From: JAWWBL01 sp033720975
GTDB lineage: Bacteria; Actinomycetota; Acidimicrobiia; Spongiisociales; ZC4RG35
DNA length: 8,735 bases
Direction of reading: 5' to 3'
Assembly (NCBI GenBank): GCA_033720975.1
Contig: JAWWBL010000068.1
Coordinates: 1-8,735, forward strand
The position numbers were made by a program, and so were the translations under genes. Below the pieces are notes generated by a model, which was not told the origin of the DNA, ran no database searches, and was given only the letters and a program-made list of their open reading frames with translations. Positions 1 through 5,257 of this stretch are shown piece by piece (the first letter of the stretch is position 1; every line of letters starts with the position of its first letter).

Positions 1-126
1 ACGGGGGCGCGGATCATGGGCACGCTGATCAACGACCTCAGGACGCTCGACAAGACGTATGGTCTCGAGACGATGTGCGTGGGAGGGGGTCAGGGCATGG
101 CCATGGTGGTGGAGAGGCTGAGCTAG
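1..126 (+). CDS. Thiolase (acetyl-CoA acyltransferase), C-terminal fragment
   Basis: The window opens inside this gene, in frame 1, and shows its last 41 residues. The fragment begins TGARI, the tail of the thiolase HPxGxTGAR motif, and continues to M-C-V-G-G-G-Q-G, which is the thiolase C-terminal active-site motif. Its cysteine (residue 26 of the visible part) is by family knowledge the second catalytic cysteine, which acts as acid/base in Claisen condensation or thiolysis. The enzyme joins two acyl-CoAs or cleaves a 3-ketoacyl-CoA with CoA in the cytoplasm. Substrate length (acetoacetyl-CoA or longer) cannot be told from this end. It closes in ERLS-stop, as thiolases usually do, so the C-terminus is intact. 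A hairpin and T-run overlap the stop codon. The crotonase and 3-hydroxybutyrate dehydrogenase genes 5 kb away could act in the same acyl-CoA metabolism, but they are not in one operon with it. Confidence 0.93.
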   Translation, partial: TGARIMGTLINDLRTLDKTYGLETMCVGGGQGMAMVVERLS

Positions 127-140
127 ACCCTCTCTTTTTT
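112..140 (+). terminator. Intrinsic terminator of the thiolase gene
   Basis: GAGAGG at 112-117 pairs perfectly with CCTCTC at 129-134. The loop is 11 nt and a run of six T follows at 135-140. The left arm lies in the last codons of the thiolase and the stop codon is in the loop, so the termination signal is built into the end of the gene. The stem is short (6 bp plus a possible G-U pair), but the arm, loop and T-run layout is classical. Confidence 0.6.
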
Positions 141-217
141 GGGCTGCATGACGTTGGTCTGGGGGCGACGGTGTGCAGCGCGGTCGAGGTGGGGAACCGG
201 CCCAGCTCGAGTCGTCG

Positions 218-243
218 CTGTCGGTCATTGAGCTTCCCGACAG
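218..243 (-). terminator. Hairpin just past the 85-aa minus-strand gene, possible terminator
   Basis: CTGTCGG (218-224) and CCGACAG (237-243) form a perfect 7-bp stem with a 12-nt loop. Read on the minus strand it begins about 10 nt after the stop codon of the gene at 254-511. No T-run follows, so it would be a non-canonical terminator or simply a 3' end stabiliser. Apart from this hairpin and the thiolase T-run I see nothing in 127-253. Confidence 0.35.
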
Positions 244-253
244 GGTTGAGATC

Positions 254-511
254 TCAGCTAGAGATCATTCCCTGGACGTCGAGAACGGCGAGGTCGCTGG
301 TCGGAATCGAGACGCGCGCTAGTGGGCCCGATGGCAGGCGTCGGCTTGCGATCTTCTCCCGCTCCGCTGCAATTTCGGCCCTGGTGTCATCGAGAGCTAT
401 GCGGGCACTGGCCAACTGGACCACCGTGGCGGGAGATCTTGGGACGTCGTGATAGCCGTGAAAGCGATGAACCAAGCGCTCGAACAGCGTGTTGAATCGA
501 GTGGTCAGCAT
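254..511 (-). CDS. Hypothetical 85-aa protein, leaderless-type start
   Basis: I do not recognise a named family. The protein is charged and soluble, with no signal peptide or membrane segment. The first 25 residues are rich in Arg, His and Phe (FERLVHRFHGYHDVP). Residues about 27-57 look like one amphipathic helix with alternating Ala, Arg, Glu and Ile (SARIALDDTRAEIAAEREKI). A short C-terminal part ends LAVLDVQGMISS. Codon third positions are mostly G or C in this frame, as in the neighbouring genes. The start has no Shine-Dalgarno, but TAGAAT lies exactly at -12 to -7 from the ATG, the place expected of a -10 box for a leaderless mRNA. It converges on the thiolase and diverges from the DUF1059 gene. 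It could still be a chance open frame; the promoter placement and amino-acid make-up are the reasons to believe it. Confidence 0.55.
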   Translation of the reverse strand: MLTTRFNTLFERLVHRFHGYHDVPRSPATVVQLASARIALDDTRAEIAAEREKIASRRLPSGPLARVSIPTSDLAVLDVQGMISS

Positions 512-517
512 CCAATG

Positions 518-523
518 ATTCTA
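518..523 (-). promoter_or_regulatory. -10 box TAGAAT for the 85-aa gene (leaderless)
   Basis: Read on the minus strand, TAGAAT is followed by six bases (CATTGG) and then the ATG at 511. TAGAAT matches the sigma-70/SigA consensus TATAAT at five of six bases. The spacing puts the transcription start at the A of the ATG. No convincing -35 box is visible, which is common in actinobacterial promoters. Confidence 0.45.
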
Positions 524-595
524 GAGAAAGGGAGCATGCAAGCACGCACTCTCTCACCGTTGGGGGCCCGATGGAATGCCATACTCCGCAGCACT

Positions 596-604
596 AGAGG
601 AAGG
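596..604 (+). promoter_or_regulatory. Ribosome binding site deciding the DUF1059 start
   Basis: AGAGGAAGG ends 6 nt before the ATG at 611. It is the only good Shine-Dalgarno in front of this frame, so it favours the 61-aa protein over the open frame that reaches back to 449. Confidence 0.7.
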
Positions 605-610
605 TTGGCA

Positions 611-796
611 ATGTTTGAGTTCGTCTGTGACCATATCGTCCCGGGATGCACCCACAAGGAACAGGCTGACACCCGCGAGGAGCTGATCGAGAAGGTGGAC
701 ATGCACCTTCGAGAGCACCACGACCTTCATGTTCATGATCCGGCCGTGATGAAGGCTCTGGACGCCGGTGCAATCAAATTCATAAAGCCAGTCTGA
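611..796 (+). CDS. DUF1059 family small protein
   Basis: This 61-residue protein fits the DUF1059 pattern. It starts MFEFVCDHIVPGC, with cysteines 6 and 13 spaced as in the family, then has an acidic helix (TREELIEKVDMHLREHH) with several histidines at about 32-40. A closing helix is followed by IKFIKPV. Two Cys and a His cluster suggest metal binding, but that is an inference and no biochemical role is established that I know of. Length is typical for the family. The start at 611 is set by the strong ribosome site before it; the frame is open upstream to 449 but that extension does not look like the family. It lies 19 nt before trmD on the same strand and may be co-transcribed with it, an unusual partner because trmD is normally preceded by rimM or rpsP. 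Confidence 0.85.
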   Translation: MFEFVCDHIVPGCTHKEQADTREELIEKVDMHLREHHDLHVHDPAVMKALDAGAIKFIKPV

Positions 797-815
797 AGGC
801 CTCTCCCGGCTCGAG

Positions 816-1499
816 ATGAAGATCTACGTCATCTCCATGTTTCCCGGATTCTTTGCCGGGCCGCTGCAGACGTCCCTCGTCGCAAGAGCGATCGACGATG
901 GCGCGCTCGAGGTAGAGCTGGTGGATCTGCGGGAGTACGGCCTGGGAAAACATCGCCAACTGGATGACACTCCCTTCGGCGGAGGCCCGGGAATGGTGAT
1001 GATGATCGAGCCGCTGGCGAAGGCCCTCGAACCTCTAGAGAGGACCAACCGCGTCTTGTTGACGCCATCTGGCGTCCCACTTGTCCAAGCCACCCTCCAA
1101 CGCTGGGCGGGACTGGAGGAGCTGACCCTCATATGCGGGCGATACGAGGGAGTCGATCAGCGTGTCATCGATCGGTTCGTGGACGAGGAGGTGAGCCTGG
1201 GAGATTATGTCCTCGCCGGGGGCGAGGTTGCTGCGGCGGCTGTCATCGAGGGCGTGGCCCGACTTCTTCCCGGCGTGGTCGGCAACCCCGAGTCCACGAC
1301 GCATGAGTCTTTCCGCGACGGCCTTCTCGAGGAACCCGTCTACACCAGGCCCGCGGAGTACGAAGGCATGTCCGTCCCTGACATCCTGCTGAGCGGCGAC
1401 CACAGCCGCATCGCAGAGTGGCGTCGCGAACAGAGGATCAAGAGGACGAGAGAGCGGAGGCCCGATCTGGATCCGAATGGCAATGGAACCGAAGCTTGA
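816..1499 (+). CDS. trmD: tRNA (guanine-N1)-methyltransferase TrmD
   Basis: TrmD methylates N1 of G37, next to the anticodon, using S-adenosylmethionine; this prevents +1 frameshifting during translation. The 227-aa protein has all the landmarks. It starts MKIYVISMFPGFF. The DDTPFGGGPGM motif is at 50-60, LLTPSG at 81-86, ICGRYEGVDQR at 106-116 and the SAM-binding trefoil-knot segment VSLGDYVLAGGE at 126-137. RLLPGV is at 149-154, and S-F-R-D-G-L-L-E at 165-172 carries the catalytic Asp (168). The arginine-rich helix at 203-214 is the tRNA-binding C-terminal part. The ATG at 816 gives the standard N-terminus; its ribosome site is weak. rplS follows 53 nt downstream as in most bacteria, but rimM and rpsP are missing from the upstream side. 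Confidence 0.98.
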   Translation: MKIYVISMFPGFFAGPLQTSLVARAIDDGALEVELVDLREYGLGKHRQLDDTPFGGGPGMVMMIEPLAKALEPLERTNRVLLTPSGVPLVQATLQRWAGLEELTLICGRYEGVDQRVIDRFVDEEVSLGDYVLAGGEVAAAAVIEGVARLLPGVVGNPESTTHESFRDGLLEEPVYTRPAEYEGMSVPDILLSGDHSRIAEWRREQRIKRTRERRPDLDPNGNGTEA

Positions 1500-1505
1500 T
1501 ACAAT
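1500..1505 (+). promoter_or_regulatory. Possible -10 box of an internal rplS promoter
   Basis: TACAAT, five of six to consensus, begins at the base after the trmD stop codon and would start transcription near 1512, giving a leader of about 40 nt before rplS. The best -35 candidate (TGGCAA, 1478-1483, spacer 16) is poor. It could allow L19 to be made independently of trmD. Confidence 0.3.
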
Positions 1506-1552
1506 TGCGAACGCCGGGACCCCTTCCACCCGGACTCTCTAGGAGCCTTCCA

Positions 1553-1897
1553 ATGAACGATCTTCAAGCTGTCGAAAGCGCGTACGTCCGAGACGACATT
1601 CCGGATTTCCGAGCCGGGGACAATGTGAAAGTGCACGTCAGAGTGGTCGAGGGTGGTCGCGAGCGCACCCAGCTCTTCGAGGGTGTTGTCATTGCCCGTA
1701 ACGGATCCGGTCCTCGAGCTTCGTTCACGGTCCGGAAGATCAGCTTCGGGGTCGGCGTCGAACGTGTCTTCCCCGTACACGCTCCGATCATCTCCAAGAT
1801 CGAGGTGGTTCGACGTGGTGACGTGAGACGTTCCAAGCTCTACTTTCTGCGCGACCGTGTCGGGAAGTCAGCCCGAATCAAGGAGCTGCGGGACTGA
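1553..1897 (+). CDS. rplS: 50S ribosomal protein L19
   Basis: L19 is a structural protein of the large ribosomal subunit, near the interface with the small subunit. The 114-residue product matches the family in length and in its landmarks: FRAGDNVKVHVRVVEG (residues about 20-35), RTQLFEGVVIARNG (about 39-52), FTVRKISFGVGVERVFPVHAP, and the C-terminal RRSKLYFLRDRVGKSARIKE. The ATG at 1553 is chosen because AGGAG at 1541-1545 sits 7 nt upstream and because homologues start there; the frame is open further back into trmD but that part is only shadow. It follows trmD and precedes lepB by 26 nt, the common actinobacterial order. Confidence 0.98.
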   Translation: MNDLQAVESAYVRDDIPDFRAGDNVKVHVRVVEGGRERTQLFEGVVIARNGSGPRASFTVRKISFGVGVERVFPVHAPIISKIEVVRRGDVRRSKLYFLRDRVGKSARIKELRD

Positions 1898-1901
1898 GTC
1901 C

Positions 1902-1927
1902 TCACGATCCCGACATCGAGGTCGTGA
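1902..1927 (+). promoter_or_regulatory. Hairpin covering the lepB start codon
   Basis: Bases 1902-1909 (TCACGATC) can pair with 1920-1927 (GGTCGTGA) to form an 8-bp stem, including one G-U pair, with a 10-nt loop. The GTG start of lepB (1924-1926) and part of the only GAGG-like ribosome site (1918-1921) lie in the right arm or loop. In the mRNA this would limit ribosome access. It could be a translational control element, a weak attenuator between rplS and lepB, or chance. Confidence 0.35.
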
Positions 1928-2544
1928 ACGCAGCTCCCCACGACGAAGCAGAGCAACCTGCCAAGAAAAAACGGTCGTTCTGGGCTGAGCTACCCGGCCT
2001 CCTGGTCATGGCCCTCGCCATCGCCGTGATCATCAAGACCTTCCTCGTTCAACCGTTCTGGATCCCGTCCGAGTCGATGCTGCCAACAATCGAGGTCAAT
2101 GACCGCGTAATGGTCAACAAACTCGCGTTCAAACTCGGGGAGCCTGAGCGCGGTGATGTCGTCGTGTTCCGTGACCCCGCCGAGGAGGAGGTCGAGGAGT
2201 CGATTCCCGAAGCGGTGATTCGGTCGGTGCTCGAGGCGATTGGGGTCAGGACAAGAGGAGCGGATGATCTGATCAAGCGTGTCATTGGTCTCCCCGGTGA
2301 GACGATCGTCATCGAGGACAACACCGTGTTTGTTGATGGCGTAGCCCTCGACGAGCCCTATCTCGGATCGGTCAACATGCCCGACGACGGCCCGTTTGAG
2401 GTTGGCTCCGACGAGGTCTTCGTCATGGGGGACAACCGAAACTTCAGCTTCGACAGCAGAGGATTCGGCCCCGTGCCGATGGAGGACCTGATAGGGCGCG
2501 CCTTCGTGATCATCTGGCCGCTGGAGAACTTCGGAGACGTCTAG
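1924..2544 (+). CDS. lepB: Signal peptidase I
   Basis: This membrane-bound serine protease (S26 family) cuts signal peptides from exported proteins on the outer face of the cytoplasmic membrane. The 206-aa protein begins with a basic cytoplasmic stretch (KKKR, 14-17), has one membrane segment at about 24-42, then the catalytic Ser51 in P-S-E-S-M-L-P-T. GDVVVF at 77-82 follows, then the general-base Lys118 in LIKRVIGLPGE, and the GDNRNFSFDSR box at 169-179. An acidic stretch at 86-97 between box and catalytic lysine is an insertion of the kind common in actinobacterial enzymes. GTG at 1924 is the only usable start before the membrane segment; its ribosome site is weak and lies in a hairpin. 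rnhB, the usual next gene, is absent. Confidence 0.97.
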   Translation: MNAAPHDEAEQPAKKKRSFWAELPGLLVMALAIAVIIKTFLVQPFWIPSESMLPTIEVNDRVMVNKLAFKLGEPERGDVVVFRDPAEEEVEESIPEAVIRSVLEAIGVRTRGADDLIKRVIGLPGETIVIEDNTVFVDGVALDEPYLGSVNMPDDGPFEVGSDEVFVMGDNRNFSFDSRGFGPVPMEDLIGRAFVIIWPLENFGDV

Positions 2545-2567
2545 CAATTTCCCCGCTTTTCGCGTAG

Positions 2568-2594
2568 TTGTTAAATCGGGGCGACGCATATGAT
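2568..2594 (+). promoter_or_regulatory. Possible promoter of the DUF2469-yraN-ABC run
   Basis: TTGTTA (2568-2573) and TATGAT (2589-2594) are separated by 15 bases, slightly short of the ideal. TATGAT matches the -10 consensus at five of six and TTGTTA matches -35 at four of six. Transcription would begin near 2601, leaving a leader of about 24 nt that contains the ribosome site. The placement in the 80-nt gap after lepB is sensible. Confidence 0.35.
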
Positions 2595-2624
2595 CGAAGG
2601 GTCCCATTCCGCGGTGAGGAGAAG

Positions 2625-2921
2625 ATGGAAGAAGACCTGGAGCGGTACGAATCCGAAGTTGAGCTGAAGCTCTACAAGGAGTACCACGACGTCCTTCCGA
2701 TGTTCACCTACGTCGTCGAGACGGAGCGCCGCTTCTATCTCGCCAACGAAGTGAACGTCGAGGTGCGCGAGGCCAACGGCTCGATCTTCTTCGAGGTGGA
2801 GATGAACGACGCATGGGTATGGGACATGTTCCGCCCCGCGAGATTCCTCGAGCACGTCAAGGTCTTGACTTTCCGCGACGTGAACGTCGAGGAGCTGGAG
2901 AAGGCCGACATCTCGATATAG
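2625..2921 (+). CDS. DUF2469 domain protein (Rv2901c-like)
   Basis: This 98-aa protein belongs to the actinobacterial DUF2469 family, whose function is not known. It starts MEEDLERYESEVELKLYKEY and continues through the family hallmark VVETERRFYLANEV (about residues 30-43) and the block DAWVWDMFRPARF (about 63-75), then VLTFRDVNVEELEK near the end. It is soluble and strongly acidic. The ATG at 2625 is preferred over the longer frame from 2568 because homologues begin here and GAGGAG (2616-2621) lies just upstream, though with a short 3-nt gap. It sits between lepB and yraN as in other Actinobacteria, where rnhB normally comes first. This is one of the best phylum markers in the window. Confidence 0.95.
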   Translation: MEEDLERYESEVELKLYKEYHDVLPMFTYVVETERRFYLANEVNVEVREANGSIFFEVEMNDAWVWDMFRPARFLEHVKVLTFRDVNVEELEKADISI

Positions 2922-3277
2922 ACCGGCGATCCCGACGGGGGACGGCCGGGGAACGGATCGCGGCATGGTTTCTCGAGGCCAAGGGCTTGCGGGTCTTGGG
3001 CAGCAACGTTGCGGTGGATGGCGGGGAGATCGATCTGTGTGCACTGGACGGCGCGGCTCGGGTTGTAGTGGAGGTTCGGGCCATCACGGGAGACGGTGAC
3101 CCGATTGATGCGATCGGATCCGAGAAGCGAAAACATGTCGAGTCACTTGCGATCCGGTTCGGTGCAGAGCGCGTCGACTTCGTCGGGGTTCGACTGGGCG
3201 CATCCACCGTGGATGTCCATTGGCTGCCTGGGGATGGCCCGATAGGGCGGCGCAAGGGCTTATCGTCCCGGCGGTGA
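2918..3277 (+). CDS. yraN: UPF0102 (YraN) family nuclease-like protein, start unclear
   Basis: YraN proteins have a restriction-endonuclease-like fold; a nuclease or DNA-repair role is suspected but not settled. The frame shows the family core: GERIAAWFLEAKGLRVL, then GGEIDLCALDG, then VVVEVRA, then DPIDAIGSEKRKHVESLA. Glu and Asp of GEID and Glu of EVR line up with the metal-binding E...D...ExK residues; the usual Lys is Arg, a substitution also seen in the family. The start is a puzzle. The frame has ATG only at 2813 and 2819, more than 100 nt inside the DUF2469 gene (154 or 152 aa, with an Arg-rich N-terminus unlike YraN). TTG at 2987 or 2996 would remove the conserved first helix. An ATA at 2918 that overlaps the preceding TAG stop by three bases gives 119 aa, the normal family length, so I list that. 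The product is secure; the start is not. Confidence 0.8.
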   Translation: MDRRSRRGTAGERIAAWFLEAKGLRVLGSNVAVDGGEIDLCALDGAARVVVEVRAITGDGDPIDAIGSEKRKHVESLAIRFGAERVDFVGVRLGASTVDVHWLPGDGPIGRRKGLSSRR

Positions 3278-4173
3278 CATCGAGCGATCCGGCGATTCGT
3301 GTACGCGGACTGACCAAGTCGTACAAGAAGGTTCAAGCCCTCGCCGGTGTCGATTTCGATGTCCCGGCGGGGAAGGTGACAGGATTCGTCGGCCCAAATG
3401 GCGCCGGCAAGACCACGACCTTTCGCGCCCTACTCGGTCTGACGCGGCCGGACTCGGGGACCATCGAGATGCTGGGGCTCCCCGTCCCGCGTGAGCTCGC
3501 GGTGATCACTCGGCGCTGTGGGGCGATCATCGAAGAGCCGGGCCTGCTCCAAGCGCTGTCGGGGCACACCAACATGCAGATTGCCGCCGACACTCTGGGT
3601 CTGGGTCATGGGCGTATCCAGGATCTTCTCGAATTCGTCGGGTTGGCAGACGACGCCCGTCGCAAGGTTTCCGAGTATTCGAAGGGAATGAGACAGAGGC
3701 TGGCGCTGGCGGCAGCACTCATCGCGGGCCCGGAGCTGCTGCTTCTGGACGAACCCCTCGATGGTCTCGACCCGGTGGGGCAGAAAGTGTTTCGTTCCCG
3801 CCTCCGTGAGCTCGCCGATGAAGGTGCCACCGTTGTCGTCTCCAGCCACGACATGGCCGACATCGAGGCGATCGCCGACCATTTGATCGTCATCCGGCGC
3901 GGTTCGATTGCCGCCGCAGGCCCTCTCGACTCTTTGCTGGACGGTGGCGGGACCCGTGTCGTCATCGAGAACCCAAGTTCGGCCATGGAGGTCCTCCGAG
4001 CCGCCGGGATCGAAGCTCGGTTCACGGGCAGCGAGCTTTTCGTGTCGTCCCAGGATCGTGAGCGAATCGTTCGGACGCTGGGCGCAGCGCAGATGTTCCC
4101 GTCCGAGGTGTCTGCCCACCGCAGTTCCCTCGAGTCCGTGTTCTTCGAGTTGACCGGCGAGGAAGAAGAGTGA
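3274..4173 (+). CDS. ABC transporter ATP-binding protein (ABC-2 / BcrA-like exporter)
   Basis: This is the ATPase of an exporter; with the permease that follows it would move an unknown substrate out of the cell. In the 299-aa protein, Walker A GPNGAGKT is at 40-47, the signature YSKGM at 135-139, Walker B LLLLDE at 155-160, the D-loop GLD at 164-166 and the switch His at 192. The Q-loop position is occupied by IIEEPG (85-90), glutamate in place of glutamine, as in the BcrA and lantibiotic-immunity type of ATPases. Residues from about 225 on are a C-terminal extension typical of this group. GTG at 3274 overlaps the yraN stop as GTGA and is preferred to the upstream ATG at 3220, which would add 18 unlike residues. 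Substrate cannot be inferred: no regulator or biosynthetic gene lies beside it. Confidence 0.93.
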   Translation: MTSSDPAIRVRGLTKSYKKVQALAGVDFDVPAGKVTGFVGPNGAGKTTTFRALLGLTRPDSGTIEMLGLPVPRELAVITRRCGAIIEEPGLLQALSGHTNMQIAADTLGLGHGRIQDLLEFVGLADDARRKVSEYSKGMRQRLALAAALIAGPELLLLDEPLDGLDPVGQKVFRSRLRELADEGATVVVSSHDMADIEAIADHLIVIRRGSIAAAGPLDSLLDGGGTRVVIENPSSAMEVLRAAGIEARFTGSELFVSSQDRERIVRTLGAAQMFPSEVSAHRSSLESVFFELTGEEEE

Positions 4174-4940
4174 GCCTGATCCACGCCGAGTGGCTGAAGC
4201 TTTCCCGCAGGAAGCTGTATCCGGCGACGCTCGTTGCGGTCGCGGCATTCATGGCGCTCATCGCCTTTGTCACGACTGCCTTTGCCGATATCGCCCCTCC
4301 AGAGTTCGGCGATGCCTTCTCGGTGCCAAAGCCTCAAGCATTCGGGTTCGGTGCCCAACAGGTTGCCGGCCTCACCTGGCTGCCATTGGTTCTTTCGGTG
4401 GCCGTAGTAGGCGGGGAGTTCTCGACCACCGTTTGGGCTCACTCTCTCGCACGGAACCCATCCCGGCTCGGGCACGTCGTGGCAAGGATGGTTGTCTTCA
4501 CCGCGGCGTCCTGGCTTGCCTTCGTGTTCGGCATGGCAGTCTTCTCGGCGATCGCGGCGGCTTTGGGCTCCGGATCGGGGTCACCGCCGCTGAGCGAATG
4601 GATCGGCTACCTGTGGCGCTTCGCCGCCGTTGCCCTCACTTGGACCGCTCTCGGCCTCGGGGCTGTAGCGATGACCCGTTCGATGGTCCTGGGCCTGGTC
4701 ATCACCCTTGGCTTCTCCTTCGCTGATGGGCTGGTCGCAGTCTTCGTGGGCAATTACGAGGCTTTCTCCCTCTCCGCGGCTTCGACCGGGCTGTTCGACA
4801 CCGGCATCACCGGGGGTCCTTTCGCCGCTTTGATTCCGGGAACCGGCCTGTCCATGCCTCATGCTCTCGGCATCATGGCGGGATGGGCGGCGTTCGGATT
4901 TGTCCTGACGTGGTGGGGGCTTCAGCGCCGCGACGCCTGA
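4170..4940 (+). CDS. ABC-2 type transporter permease
   Basis: The 256-aa membrane protein follows the ATPase with a GTGA overlap, so translation is probably coupled. It has a short cytoplasmic start (HAEWLKLSRRK) and about six hydrophobic segments, near 18-39, 68-84, 104-132, 147-168, 171-193 and 231-252. The segment LVLSVAVVGGEFSTTVW with the following charged SLARNPSR is the conserved ABC-2 coupling region. It ends GLQRRDA, with the positive charge expected inside the cell. The pair forms a minimal exporter, ATPase plus one permease acting as homodimers. Its last 19 nt overlap, tail to tail, the minus-strand zinc-ribbon gene. Confidence 0.92.
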   Translation: MSLIHAEWLKLSRRKLYPATLVAVAAFMALIAFVTTAFADIAPPEFGDAFSVPKPQAFGFGAQQVAGLTWLPLVLSVAVVGGEFSTTVWAHSLARNPSRLGHVVARMVVFTAASWLAFVFGMAVFSAIAAALGSGSGSPPLSEWIGYLWRFAAVALTWTALGLGAVAMTRSMVLGLVITLGFSFADGLVAVFVGNYEAFSLSAASTGLFDTGITGGPFAALIPGTGLSMPHALGIMAGWAAFGFVLTWWGLQRRDA

Positions 4941-5137
4941 GCGCCGTAACGCTTTCGCATCTCTTTGTGCCAACACCCGTGATGCCAGTGTCTCCGAAGA
5001 TCAACGTCGTCATCGGGCACGACAACCAGGTGAAACGTTCCTTGGGGAATAGTCAGCTCGCAGCCTGGGCACAAGTATTCCTTGGTTGCCTGATACGGCT
5101 GGATGGGACTGACCGTTACGCGGCGAATATCGCCCAT
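4922..5137 (-). CDS. Small zinc-ribbon protein, 71 aa
   Basis: The protein has Cys23-Pro-Gly-Cys26, then about 25 residues, then a His-rich H-W-H-H-G-C-W segment giving His52/His53 and Cys55: a CxxC...HxxC zinc-binding site. The middle, IPQGTFHLVVVPDDD, and the RRHWH segment resemble short actinobacterial proteins sometimes labelled ATP/GTP-binding, without proof. No membrane segment is present and the end is basic (KEMRKRYGAQASRR). ATG at 5137 lies inside the end of the 37-aa gene (22-nt overlap) and has no ribosome site of its own, so it is likely translated by coupling from that gene. Its 3' end overlaps the permease gene by 19 nt. Function unknown. Confidence 0.8.
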   Translation of the reverse strand: MGDIRRVTVSPIQPYQATKEYLCPGCELTIPQGTFHLVVVPDDDVDLRRHWHHGCWHKEMRKRYGAQASRR

Positions 5138-5229
5138 GCGATGACAGCCAAGGTCGCCACGATCGCGACCACCACCATCGCGATGTCCAAGGCCGATCTC
5201 TCGTGGTCGCGGAACGGATTGAAACCCAC
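5116..5229 (-). CDS. 37-aa single-span membrane protein
   Basis: From GTG at 5229 the product reads MGFNPFRDHERSALDIAM, followed by one hydrophobic helix (residues about 15-36, VVVAIVATLAVIAWAIF) and Ala-Ala-stop. The short polar head with an NPFR motif and single C-terminal span fits a family of tiny actinobacterial membrane proteins that I recall only as unnamed; that is memory, not a search. The frame is open upstream to an ATG at 5274 (52 aa), but that would run into the start of the divergent crotonase gene. TACCGT stands exactly at -12 to -7 from the GTG, the leaderless arrangement, so I choose the GTG. The zinc-ribbon gene follows with overlap, giving a two-gene operon. Confidence 0.65.
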   Translation of the reverse strand: MGFNPFRDHERSALDIAMVVVAIVATLAVIAWAIFAA

Positions 5230-5235
5230 GGCCTC

Positions 5236-5249
5236 ACGGTAACTACCGT
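5236..5249. promoter_or_regulatory. Palindromic divergent promoter, ACGGTA-AC-TACCGT
   Basis: The six-base arms are perfectly complementary around a 2-bp centre. Each arm, read outward, is TACCGT, a TAnnnT -10 box. On the minus strand it ends 6 nt before GTG 5229; on the plus strand it ends 8 nt before ATG 5258. Neither gene has a Shine-Dalgarno. For the plus side TTGAAA (5219-5224), five of six to the -35 consensus, lies 19 nt upstream. The two starts are only 28 bp apart. The palindrome could equally be a repressor operator, or both. Confidence 0.5.
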
Positions 5250-5257
5250 CGCTGCGA

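Noticed and set aside
75..452. 125-aa plus-strand open frame after the thiolase
   Set aside because: It begins out of frame inside the thiolase, has low-complexity Gly/His/Arg composition and runs across the terminator and antisense to the more protein-like 85-aa frame.
560..585. TTGGGG...CATACT as a promoter of the DUF1059 gene
   Set aside because: The spacer is only 14 nt and both boxes are weak.
449..610. N-terminal extension of the DUF1059 protein to ATG 449
   Set aside because: The added residues do not resemble the family, and the strong ribosome site lies just before 611.
1340..1780. 146-aa minus-strand frame opposite trmD and rplS
   Set aside because: Antisense to two certain genes and without recognisable motifs.
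2551..2581. CCCCG...CGGGG inverted repeat after lepB as a terminator
   Set aside because: Only 5 bp with a 21-nt loop and no T-run; it overlaps the better promoter-like sequence.
3220..3273. ATG 3220 as the ABC ATPase start
   Set aside because: The extra 18 residues lie within yraN and do not match ABC ATPases; the GTGA junction at 3274 is typical and repeated at 4170.
3430..4248. 272-aa minus-strand frame opposite the ABC ATPase
   Set aside because: Antisense shadow: the plus-strand frame has every ATPase motif and the reverse product matches nothing.
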